Below are positions 43,548 through 51,880 of a stretch of DNA of 58,283 nucleotides, one piece after another (the stretch's first letter is position 1; every line of letters starts with the position of its first letter). The DNA comes from Phycisphaerales bacterium (lineage in GTDB: Bacteria; Planctomycetota; Phycisphaerae; UBA1845): assembly GCA_020639115.1 (NCBI GenBank), contig JACKHG010000020.1, positions 1 to 58,283 on the forward strand. Reading direction: 5' to 3'. The translations under genes were made by a program, and so were the position numbers. Under the pieces are notes generated by a model. It saw only the letters and a program-made list of their open reading frames with translations. It ran no database searches and was not told the origin of the DNA.

Positions 43548-44810
43548 CTACTTCCGCGCGGCGGCACGCCGGCCCTTGCGCACGTATTCCATGCGGTCCG
43601 CGCTGGTCAGCTCGTAGACGTGCCGCAGCAGCACCTCGTCCTCATCCGTCATCTGCACCTTGCGGCGCGACATGGCGACGCGGGCGGTGTCGATGAGCCC
43701 GTTGAGGCCGAAGCCCTTGGAGACAACGCCGTTGAGGAACCAGGCGAACGGCGGAATGTACTTGGGCAGGGGCGCGCCGTTCGCAACCAGGATGGCCATG
43801 GTGCCCACGACCGAACCGGTGTTGAGCAGCGTGCCGATGCTCGTCTTGGCGTGATCGGCGATGAAGCTGCCCACCTTGTTCGAGCCGGTATTCACCGCCA
43901 CGCCGTTCATCATCACGCTCACTGGCGTGTAGTCGTTCTTCAGGTCACTGTTGGTCGTCAGCGCCCCCAGGTTGACCCATTCACCGACGTAGGCGTGCCC
44001 CAGAAATCCATCGTGGTACTTGTTGGAGTAGCCGTGGATGATGCTCTCCTCCACCTCGCCGCCGACGCGACACATCGGCCCGATGCTGCAGCCCTCGCGC
44101 ACCTTCGCGCCGAGCAGGATGGACTTGGGTCCGACATAGCACGGACCCTCGATGCGCGTGTACGGGTGGATTTCACAACCCGCCTCGATGGTCACTGGCC
44201 CGTTGCGCGTATCCACGCAGACGAATGGGTGGATTTCCGCACCAGCACCCACATACAACTGGTCCTGCGGGCCGAAGATCACGGCACTCGCGTGCATCGT
44301 CCCTTCGATTCCCTTCCGGCCTTCCGCCGCAAAGTCCGCGGTGATCTGGGCGGGGTTGGCCAACATGGCGTCCCAGATGTAATCAAACCACTGTCCGGTG
44401 AAGTCCGCCCGGTCGGCCCCGCGGGCCGCGGCGCACAGGGAGGCGTAGTCGCGGATCGCGGTGACGTCGGAGGCGGTTCGCCAGCAGGCCAGCGTGTCGC
44501 CGTGCCAGAGCGCCAGGCGATCCGCTGGCGGGGTCCAGCCACTGCCGCACACCCGCGCGTTGACGAAGAGCGTTTCTTCGTCCCGGAGAGACTCCAGCGT
44601 GTTGACCTTCGCCTGCGGGAACCGCCGTTGGATCACCGGGGCCAGGTAGTCGCGTGCGAGCAGGGCGTCCACAGCCCGCCCCGCCGCACGCTCGATCTTG
44701 TGCGCCAGTGTGGTGGCGCCGGTCTTCAGTTCGAAGACAGCACGTACCCAGGCCAAAGGCAGGAAGTGATCAAATTGGTCATCTTCGAAGACGATCAGCC
44801 GCGTCGACAT
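43548..44810 (-). CDS. GlmU-like putative sugar nucleotidyltransferase
   Basis: 420 aa. The N-terminus IVFEDDQFDHFLPLAWVRAVFELKTGATTLAHKIE is that of the NTP_transf_4 (GlmU-like) family found in Bacteroidetes and Planctomycetes. The C-terminal half is a left-handed beta-helix of hexapeptide repeats (GAGAEIHPFVCVD, IEAGCEIHPYTRIEGPCYVGPKSILLGAKVREGCSIGPMCRVGGEVE). It probably makes a UDP- or other NDP-sugar, possibly UDP-GlcNAc from salvaged sugar. AGGAG lies before the ATG. It is the last leftward gene before nagB. Confidence 0.82.
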   Translation of the reverse strand: MSTRLIVFEDDQFDHFLPLAWVRAVFELKTGATTLAHKIERAAGRAVDALLARDYLAPVIQRRFPQAKVNTLESLRDEETLFVNARVCGSGWTPPADRLALWHGDTLACWRTASDVTAIRDYASLCAAARGADRADFTGQWFDYIWDAMLANPAQITADFAAEGRKGIEGTMHASAVIFGPQDQLYVGAGAEIHPFVCVDTRNGPVTIEAGCEIHPYTRIEGPCYVGPKSILLGAKVREGCSIGPMCRVGGEVEESIIHGYSNKYHDGFLGHAYVGEWVNLGALTTNSDLKNDYTPVSVMMNGVAVNTGSNKVGSFIADHAKTSIGTLLNTGSVVGTMAILVANGAPLPKYIPPFAWFLNGVVSKGFGLNGLIDTARVAMSRRKVQMTDEDEVLLRHVYELTSADRMEYVRKGRRAAARK

Positions 44811-45035
44811 GTCCGAATCTCCTGAGGTGGGTGCGAGATGGTCCGTCTATTAATCGTAGTCGTGATTTTGAAATCCGCTCGACAATGTTTGCGGCGACGG
44901 CGCGCGGGGCGCCTAGAATTGCGCTGGACCTGATGCCATCATGCGGCAGGCAGTTCCACCCACTTCAGATCCTCGGAGGAAAATCGGCCTGTCGGTTCGT
45001 TCCGGGAACTTGTCCACATGTAAGAGGAGACAGTC

Positions 45036-45837
45036 GTGGAGATCATCATCACCAAGACTTACGAGGACATGAGTCAACTGGCGGGGGCTATGGTCGAGCG
45101 GCAGCTGCTCAAGAAGCCGAGCAGTGTGCTGGGACTCGCGACGGGTTCGACACCCGTGGGCCTGTATCAGGATTTGGCGCGCCGGCACAAGGAAATGGGC
45201 CTGGATTTCTCCAAGGTGATTACCTTTAACCTCGACGAATACCTGGATCTCCCGCCCACACATGAGCAGAGTTACCGATACTTCATGGACCACAACCTGT
45301 TCCAGCACATCAACGTCGACCCGAAGAACATCCACGTGCCGTACGGTCACGCCGAGGATGTCGAGGAGTTCTGCGACTGGTACGAGAGCGAGATCCGGCG
45401 CGTCGGCGGGATCGACCTGCAGATCCTGGGCATCGGGGGGGGACGGCCACATCGCCTTCAACGAGCCGGGATCATCCCTGGGCTCGCGCACGCGGCTGAA
45501 GACCCTGACCCAGCAGACCATCGATGACAATGCCCGGTTCTTCCGGGACGAGACGGAGGTTCCCCGCTTCGCCATCACCATGGGTGTAGGCACCATCATG
45601 GAGGCCCGCCAGATCATCCTGCTGGCGAACGGGAAGAAGAAGGCGGAGATTCTGGCCGAAGCCATCGAGGGTCCGGTGACCGCCCAGTTGTCAGCGAGCG
45701 TGCTGCAGATGCACCCGCACGTGACCGTCATCGTGGATGCGGAAGCCGGCGCGAAGCTCAAACGCGCGGATTACTATCGCTGGGTGTACGCTCAGAAGAA
45801 GCAGCTGATTCCGCGAATGATCGGGAAAGTCACGTAG
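45036..45837 (+). CDS. nagB: glucosamine-6-phosphate deaminase, frameshifted at a G8 tract
   Basis: Reading 45036-45442 and then the next frame to 45837 gives 266 residues, exactly the usual NagB length. Motifs: VLGLATGSTPVGLYQ, VITFNLDEYLDLPPTHEQSYRYFM, then GIGG / GDGHIAFNEPGSSLGSRTRLKTLT and FAITMGVGTIMEARQIILLANG. The break is a run of eight G at 45435-45442; seven G would restore GIGGDGHIAFNEPG. It converts glucosamine-6-P to fructose-6-P and ammonia and would consume the product of MurQ. The GTG start follows AAGAGGAGA. The extra G is either a sequencing error or a slippery phase-variable tract. Confidence 0.88.
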
Positions 45838-45894
45838 GCCCCCGGCAGAATCCCTGCACGGTCGGTCGAGACATCGGCGAATCGAATGAAACGG

Positions 45895-45924
45895 GTGGCA
45901 CAGCCGCTGGCGTGGCTGTGCCAC
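45895..45924. repeat. 11-bp-stem inverted repeat between nagB and the fusion gene
   Basis: GTGGCACAGCC (45895-45905) and GGCTGTGCCAC (45914-45924) form a perfect 11-base-pair stem with an eight-base loop. It could terminate nagB transcription (no T run follows) or be a dispersed palindromic repeat; similar GTGGCACAGCC palindromes are familiar to me from planctomycete genomes. TATAGT at 45932 is a possible -10 box for the next gene. Confidence 0.7.
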
Positions 45925-45969
45925 TGCGCTTTATAGTGCGCCTTGACCCTTGCTCGAGAGGAGGCCCCT

Positions 45970-48900
45970 GTGCCGGCGATGCGCACCCGCGAACGGTTAG
46001 GACGATGGACGCTGCTGCTCGCCCTGGCTGCGACGATGGCGGCGGGCTCCTGTACGCCGGAGCAAGCCCGGTACGATCGGGCCAGTGAGCCGCGCACTGC
46101 TGCGACGACCGGCGGCGATCGAACGCCTGACGCCGATGTGAGCGACCTGACCCAACGTCCGCTCTACACGCTCAGCGAGGACGAACTCGACCGCTACCTC
46201 GAGGTGCTGCCCACGCTCGAGCCCGACCTGCACCGCCGGGTCGTGCGGCTCGCCCGCCAGAACCTCGGCCAGCCCTACGACATCTACCTCCTGGGCGAAT
46301 TTCCCTACGAGACCTACGACGTCGAGCCGATCTACTGCCTCACCCGCGGCGACTGCGTGGTCTCGGTTGAACATCTCTATTCCATGGCCCTCGCCCACGA
46401 CTGGTGGAGCTTCATGCGCACGCTGCAGCGCATCCGCTACAAGCACGGCACGATCGGCATGCTCACCCGCAACCACTACGGCATCGCCGACTGGGACCGC
46501 AACAACGCGTTCCTCTTCGAGGACATCACCGCCGCGGTTGGCGGCGGCGACGTGGCCGTGCCGCTGAAGCAGGTGTGCCGCCGGGCGCGTTTCTTCGCGA
46601 AGTTCGGCATCGGCCAGGACATCCCCGACGAACCGGTCCACGACTGGTATATTCCCAAGGAGCGGATCCCCGAGGTCGAGCACGAGTTCCGCAACGCCGA
46701 CCTCGTCAACATCATCCGCGGAAACGCCGCGTCCCAGTACAGCGGCCACTTCGGCATGATCGCCATCGCCGACGACGGCACCGTCGACTTCCTCCACTCC
46801 GCGAGCCCGAAATCGCGCGAGCAGCCGCTCGTCGACTACGTCATGCACAACAAGGGCTGCCTCGGCATCAAGGTCCTGCGCCTCCGCGACGACGCCGCGC
46901 AGCGCATGGCCGACGCCCTCGCCGACGCGCCCGAGGCCACGCCCGTCTCCGCCTCGGCCATGAACGCGGCGCTCGCCGCCCGACGGGCGCAGGGCTCGCC
47001 CTACGTGCGCTACCCGAAGCTCGACTGGAAGCAGGCGTCGCACCTCCAGGCCTACCGGCTGGACGCCGACACGCCCACCGACGCGAAACTCCAGCAGGAA
47101 CTCGAACGGATCGACCGCGCGGTCGGCGAGGCGCTGGGCATGGCCGCGGAGCAGCGCGCCATCGGCGTGCTCAGCCTGAACGACCAGCGGCTCGCCATGG
47201 TTCACCCCGACGCGATGTTCTACGGCGCGAGCGTCCCGAAGATCTGCATCCTGCTCGCCTACTTCGCGACCCATCCCGAAGCCGCGACCGATCTGCCCGA
47301 CGACGTGCGCGCCGAACTCGGCCGCATGATCAAGGTCTCGGACAACGCCATGGCGGCGAAGTACAGCCAGCTCATCGGCATCGACAAGATCCAGGAAGTC
47401 ATCCAGTCGAAGGAATACGGCTTCTACGACAAGGACGCGCAGACCGGCCTGTGGTTCGGCAAGCACTACGGCGTGGCAGAGCCGCGCTACGGCGACCCGG
47501 TGCACGATTTCTCCCACGCCGTCACCGTGCGGCAGTGCCTGCGCTACCTGCTGCTGCTCGAGCAGGGCAAGCTCGTCAGCGCTGCGGCGTCGCGGCAGAT
47601 GCGCGACATCTTCGCTACGCCCGAACTGGAACTTCACAACCAGAGTTCCATCCGCGGCCTGCAGGGTCGCGACGTAATCGCAATCCGCAAGAGCGGCACA
47701 TGGGAGGACTGGCACCTCGACATCGCCCGCATCGAACACGGCGACGAGGTCTACCTGCTGGCTGGCGCGACCCAGCACCCCCAGGGGGCGGATTACCTGG
47801 CGCAGGTGGCGGCGCAGATCGACGACGTGCTCTGCGGAGCCGCGGACGTGCGCCCCTTCCAGCATCAGCACCTGGCGCACGCGAACATGAACGTGCTCGT
47901 GCCCTGCCCGGTGGACAGCAACGGCCCGCCGGGCACCTTCGAGTCCGACATAATCACCACCGACCGGCTCTTCAACGAGGCGCTGATCTCCTGGAACATC
48001 GACGCGCCACCGCACGTCGGCTACGTCGTGGAGTTGCGCGTCGGCCGCCAGCGCGACGACTTCTGGACGCCCTACCTGCATATTTCCGGCAACGGGCACT
48101 TCGGCGGTGAGGCCGCGCCCATGAAGTGCGATGACGGCTACATCGATGTCGACTACTTCCGCGCCGATACCCGCTTCGATCGCGTGCAGTACCGCGTCCG
48201 CGCGCTCTGCAACGCCGTGCCGAACAGCCCGGCGCCGCCGCAGGCGAAACTGCGCATCCGCCGCGTCGATCTCACGCTCAGCGACACGACCCGCACGATC
48301 ACCTCCGTGCCGAAGCCGGAACCCTTCGCCGAACCCGCAGCCAGCGCCTTCCAGCGCCGCCTCGACGTGCCCTACCGCAGCCAGAAGGTCGAACGCAAGG
48401 AGATCCGCGGGCGCATCTGCAGCCCCACCTCGGTCAGCATGGTGCTCGCCTACCGCGGCGTGTCCCGTCCAACCGAGCAGGTCGCCGACGTGATCTACGA
48501 CACGACCAGCGGCATCTACGGCAACTGGCCCCGCGCCGTACAGGGCGCGTACCGCTTCGGCGTGCCTGGTTTTCTCGATCGCTTCAGCCGCTGGGTCGAC
48601 GTGGAACGCTGCATCGCCGTCGGCCAGCCGCTCGTCATCTCCATCGAGGCCGCGGAGGGTGATCTGCCCAACGCGCCCTACCGCGCCACCGAGGGTCACC
48701 TGCTCGTGCTCGCCGGATTCGACGCCCACGGCGACGTGCTCGTGAATGACCCGGCAGCCGGGGACGCCGCCAAGGGCCAGGTCGCGTATCGCCGCAGCGA
48801 CCTGGAAAAAGTCTGGTGGGAGGCGCGCGGCGGCACCGCCTACGTGCTGCTCAATCCGCAGGCGTCCGCTCCGGTGTCGCCGCCCGCGGACCTGGCCAAC

Positions 48901-49437
48901 GAGCCGCTGGTGGAAATCACCGACGTGGACCCGCGCATCATCGTCGATCTGCGCTACGCGACGCCGGACAACTTTACGAAGCAGGTGCTCTATCCCGAGG
49001 ACATGCGCTGCCGCCTGCGCCAGTCAGTGGCCGAGCGGCTGCGGCGCGTAGAAGACCAGCTAGCCGCCCGCGGACTCGGACTGAAGATCTACGACGGGCT
49101 GCGGCCGATGTCGGTACAGCGGACGATGTGGTCGATCATGCCCGACCCGCACTACGTCGCGGACCCCGCCAAGGGCTCGCGGCACAACCGCGGAGCAGCC
49201 GTCGACGTGACGCTCGTGGACCTGAACGGCTGCGAGGTAGAGATGCCCACGCCGTACGATGACTTCACCGACGCAGCCCATCGCGACTACACCGGCGGCT
49301 CGGAAACCGCGCTCGCCAACCGCGCGCTGCTCGAAGAAGTGATGACCGCCGAGGGGTTCAGCGGCCTGTCCACCGAGTGGTGGCACTTCGACGCGCCCGA
49401 CTGGCGTTCGTACCCGCTCGTCGACGCAGGTGAGTAG
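45970..49437 (+). CDS. four-domain cell-wall hydrolase fusion (DUF1460, beta-lactamase-like, C39-like, VanX-like)
   Basis: 1155 aa from GTG 45970 (GAGAGGAGG five bases upstream), with an N-terminal signal and a possible lipobox (AAGSC). Order: DUF1460 amidase domain ~65-330 (Cys129 in TRGDCVVSVE, His260 in GHFGMI); class A beta-lactamase/PBP-like domain ~370-630 (SVPK Ser421-Lys424, SDN 457-459, KSG 574-576); a beta-sandwich ~640-780; C39-like Cys peptidase ~795-965 (Cys817, His910, Asp927); and VanX/DdpX-type dipeptidase ~975-1150 (SRHNRGAAVD, His1072, Asp1079; Glu1136 and His1139 in EWWH). Each domain keeps its catalytic residues. It likely dismantles muropeptides outside the cytoplasm. I know of no described protein with this combination, though I cannot search. 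Confidence 0.88.
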   Translation: MPAMRTRERLGRWTLLLALAATMAAGSCTPEQARYDRASEPRTAATTGGDRTPDADVSDLTQRPLYTLSEDELDRYLEVLPTLEPDLHRRVVRLARQNLGQPYDIYLLGEFPYETYDVEPIYCLTRGDCVVSVEHLYSMALAHDWWSFMRTLQRIRYKHGTIGMLTRNHYGIADWDRNNAFLFEDITAAVGGGDVAVPLKQVCRRARFFAKFGIGQDIPDEPVHDWYIPKERIPEVEHEFRNADLVNIIRGNAASQYSGHFGMIAIADDGTVDFLHSASPKSREQPLVDYVMHNKGCLGIKVLRLRDDAAQRMADALADAPEATPVSASAMNAALAARRAQGSPYVRYPKLDWKQASHLQAYRLDADTPTDAKLQQELERIDRAVGEALGMAAEQRAIGVLSLNDQRLAMVHPDAMFYGASVPKICILLAYFATHPEAATDLPDDVRAELGRMIKVSDNAMAAKYSQLIGIDKIQEVIQSKEYGFYDKDAQTGLWFGKHYGVAEPRYGDPVHDFSHAVTVRQCLRYLLLLEQGKLVSAAASRQMRDIFATPELELHNQSSIRGLQGRDVIAIRKSGTWEDWHLDIARIEHGDEVYLLAGATQHPQGADYLAQVAAQIDDVLCGAADVRPFQHQHLAHANMNVLVPCPVDSNGPPGTFESDIITTDRLFNEALISWNIDAPPHVGYVVELRVGRQRDDFWTPYLHISGNGHFGGEAAPMKCDDGYIDVDYFRADTRFDRVQYRVRALCNAVPNSPAPPQAKLRIRRVDLTLSDTTRTITSVPKPEPFAEPAASAFQRRLDVPYRSQKVERKEIRGRICSPTSVSMVLAYRGVSRPTEQVADVIYDTTSGIYGNWPRAVQGAYRFGVPGFLDRFSRWVDVERCIAVGQPLVISIEAAEGDLPNAPYRATEGHLLVLAGFDAHGDVLVNDPAAGDAAKGQVAYRRSDLEKVWWEARGGTAYVLLNPQASAPVSPPADLANEPLVEITDVDPRIIVDLRYATPDNFTKQVLYPEDMRCRLRQSVAERLRRVEDQLAARGLGLKIYDGLRPMSVQRTMWSIMPDPHYVADPAKGSRHNRGAAVDVTLVDLNGCEVEMPTPYDDFTDAAHRDYTGGSETALANRALLEEVMTAEGFSGLSTEWWHFDAPDWRSYPLVDAGE

Positions 49438-49464
49438 TCACGGCGCCAGGTCGAGCCCCGCGCC

Positions 49465-51528
49465 CTACTGCTGGCGGTATGCCTGTCCGGATTCGTAGAG
49501 ACTGCGCCGCTGCTGCAAAGCCGCGACGAACTCCGCGTCGTCCGCTGCCTGGGCCAGCTCGATCGCGGCATCCGCCGTCGCGACCGCCTGCTGCATCTTG
49601 CCCGCCGCGGCGTAGGCCGCAGCCAGCGTGTCGAGCGCATTGGGATCCTCGTAACCGGTGCGCTCCGCGAGCGCCTGCGCCATCTCGACCGCACGCTTAC
49701 CGTCGCGCACCGCGTCGTCGGGCGTCGTCGCCAGCAACCAGGCCAGATCCCCCGCCAGCACCGGGTTATTCGGCGACGCGCGCAGTCCGTCTTCCAGCAC
49801 CACCCGGGCCTCCCCGGCGCGGCCGAGCTGCTCGAGCAGCGACGCCAGCATGTCGGTCGCAGCCGCATCACCTGCGTCGCGGTTCAGCGCTGCACGATAC
49901 GCATCAGCCGCCTCCTCGAGCCGGCCAAAGCCAGCGAGCGTGTAGCCCAGGTTCGTGCGATAGCCCGCCTCGTCGGGCGCGAGTTCCACCGCCTTTGCGA
50001 ACGCATCCAGGGCAGCCGCCGGCTGATTCTGCGTCAGCAGCACGCGGCCCAGGCCGTTGTACGCCTTCGCATCGCGCGGATCGGACCGAACAGCCCGCTC
50101 GTACAACTTCAGGGCCTGCTGCGGGTCGTCCGCGGCGATCACATTGCCCAGGTTGACGGCCGCCACGCTGCTCTGCGGGTAGAGCCGCAGCACGTGCTGC
50201 CAAAGCGATTGTGAATTCCGCCAGACGCCGATCTGCTGGATCGTCAGCAGCGCGAGCCCGAACACCAGCAGGCTCGCCAGCACCGCTGGCGTCCGCCCGC
50301 GCTGCCCCTCCGCCATCCGCAGGCGCATCACCCAGTACATCAGTCCCCCGCCGGCGAGCAGCGCGAACGGCAGCAGCGCCAGGTAGCTGTATCGATCCGC
50401 CACCAGATGCTTGCCGCTCTGCGCAATGCCCGACACCGGTGCCAGCAGCACACAGTACGCTAGAAACGCCGGTGCCAGCGCCGGCACCCGCCAGCGCAGC
50501 AGGACGATCAGGGTCAGCAGCACGCCGACGGCTGGCACCGCCAGTACGTACGGCCAGCCGTGCAGCACGGCGTCCGCCGGCAGCGGGTACAGCGGCGAAA
50601 GCTCGTGCGGCGCGATCCACTTCCACAGGTAAAAGCACACGCCGTAGCACGCCGTCACCATCCGGTCGAATGGACCGAACGTCGCCAATGTTCGCCACGC
50701 GCCCGCGGACTGTTGCGCCTGAACCGCGACTCCACCAGCCGCCAGGGCCAGCACGACGTACGGCAGTTTCTCGACGAGCAATCGCCCCCAGCGCGCGCCC
50801 TGCGCCGCCATCCGCCGCGCGGGATAGACGTCGATGATCAGCATGATCACCGGGAGCGTCACGCCGACCGCCTTGGCCCCGAGCGACAGCGCCATGCAAT
50901 CCCAGGCCAGCACGTGCCAGGCCCACGCGCGTCGCGGCGCCTGGATCGCGCGCAGGTACGCCAGCAGGCAGGCGAAGAAGAGGACTCCGGACACGACGTC
51001 GCGCCGCTCCGTCACCCACGCCACCGACTCGACACGCAGCGGGTGTACGGAAAATACCAGCGCCGCGAACGCCGCGCACCACGTCAGCACCGTCGCGCCG
51101 CCCGGCAGCGCCGCGTGCGCCGGCAGCGCCATCCGCAGAAGCCGCAGCGCGAGCACGAAGAAAAGGAGCGCCCCGACCGCGTGCCAGATCGCGTTGGTCA
51201 GGTGATACCCCACCGGCTCGAGACGCCAGACGGCGTGGTCCGCCGCAAACGTCAGCCAAGTCAGCGGCTGATAGTGCCCGCCGAAGAACGTCGTGAACAT
51301 CCACTTCAAATGCGGCCCGTCGAACCCGCGAAAGCCGACGTTCTCAACGATGTTGAGATCGTCGTCCCAGTTCACGAACCCGCAGCGCAGCGCCGGCAGA
51401 AACGTGGCCAGCGTCAGCAGGCACACGAGCAGGCCAGCCAGGCCCGTCACCCGCGGCAACCCGGGCCCGACCGGACCCGATAGCAATGCGTTGCCGTCGG
51501 CATCAATGCGTGGTTTATTCACATGCAT
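49465..51528 (-). CDS. polytopic membrane protein with C-terminal TPR repeats
   Basis: 687 aa. About ten or more hydrophobic helices occupy residues 25-440, with the conserved FVNWDDDLNIVEN motif near the start and HPLRVESVAWVTERRDV, both hallmarks of the TMTC/PMT-like O-mannosyltransferase-like group. Residues 450-680 are tandem TPRs (AVAAVNLGNVIAADDPQQALKLYERAVRSDPRDAKAYNGLGRVLL..., AYRTNLGYTLAGFGRLEEAADAYR...). Such proteins may glycosylate or organise surface proteins; activity is not shown. It is convergent with the fusion gene, stops only 28 bases apart. Confidence 0.8.
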   Translation of the reverse strand: MHVNKPRIDADGNALLSGPVGPGLPRVTGLAGLLVCLLTLATFLPALRCGFVNWDDDLNIVENVGFRGFDGPHLKWMFTTFFGGHYQPLTWLTFAADHAVWRLEPVGYHLTNAIWHAVGALLFFVLALRLLRMALPAHAALPGGATVLTWCAAFAALVFSVHPLRVESVAWVTERRDVVSGVLFFACLLAYLRAIQAPRRAWAWHVLAWDCMALSLGAKAVGVTLPVIMLIIDVYPARRMAAQGARWGRLLVEKLPYVVLALAAGGVAVQAQQSAGAWRTLATFGPFDRMVTACYGVCFYLWKWIAPHELSPLYPLPADAVLHGWPYVLAVPAVGVLLTLIVLLRWRVPALAPAFLAYCVLLAPVSGIAQSGKHLVADRYSYLALLPFALLAGGGLMYWVMRLRMAEGQRGRTPAVLASLLVFGLALLTIQQIGVWRNSQSLWQHVLRLYPQSSVAAVNLGNVIAADDPQQALKLYERAVRSDPRDAKAYNGLGRVLLTQNQPAAALDAFAKAVELAPDEAGYRTNLGYTLAGFGRLEEAADAYRAALNRDAGDAAATDMLASLLEQLGRAGEARVVLEDGLRASPNNPVLAGDLAWLLATTPDDAVRDGKRAVEMAQALAERTGYEDPNALDTLAAAYAAAGKMQQAVATADAAIELAQAADDAEFVAALQQRRSLYESGQAYRQQ

Positions 51529-51880
51529 GGGGCGAGCATTCTAAGTCGATTCCCGATTCCGGCGACCAGGCAATCGGTCGAGTCTTCAGTGCCACTTGCT
51601 GCCGGCAGCGCGAGCGAAAAGCGAACGTGAACGCGCTTGCAGCGCGCGTATCGTGCGTCTACACTGGAATTTAGTCAACGTGGCTGCCCGGATAGCTTCG
51701 CCCGCGAAGCCAAGTCTGGGGATTGCTGGCGGCGAACATCGTATCCCGCACGCCAGTCGGGCCGGCAGCCTGTGCACGTCGTCGAATCTGTCCATCCGCA
51801 GCTCGGTAGCAAATCTGTGGCGGTGCGTGCGCCCGCGGCACAAGCACGCGCGATGACACGGAACTTGTGAGGACATCTCG
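51529..51880. promoter_or_regulatory. 352-bp divergent intergenic region
   Basis: No gene recognised. A rightward promoter candidate, TTGCAG (51637-51642) and TACACT (51660-51665) with 17-base spacing, would drive the lipoprotein gene with a long leader. Nothing resembling an RNA gene or riboswitch was evident. Confidence 0.3.

Noticed and set aside
45435..45442. Programmed ribosomal frameshift in nagB.
   Set aside because: No X-XXY-YYZ heptamer of the known type with downstream pseudoknot was evident, and NagB normally has a single frame; error or phase variation is simpler.
45997..48729. Minus-strand frame of 910 codons opposite the fusion hydrolase.
   Set aside because: It is a GC-driven shadow: Ala/Val/Arg/Asp-rich low complexity, no motifs, no ribosome site, while the plus strand shows four complete catalytic domains.
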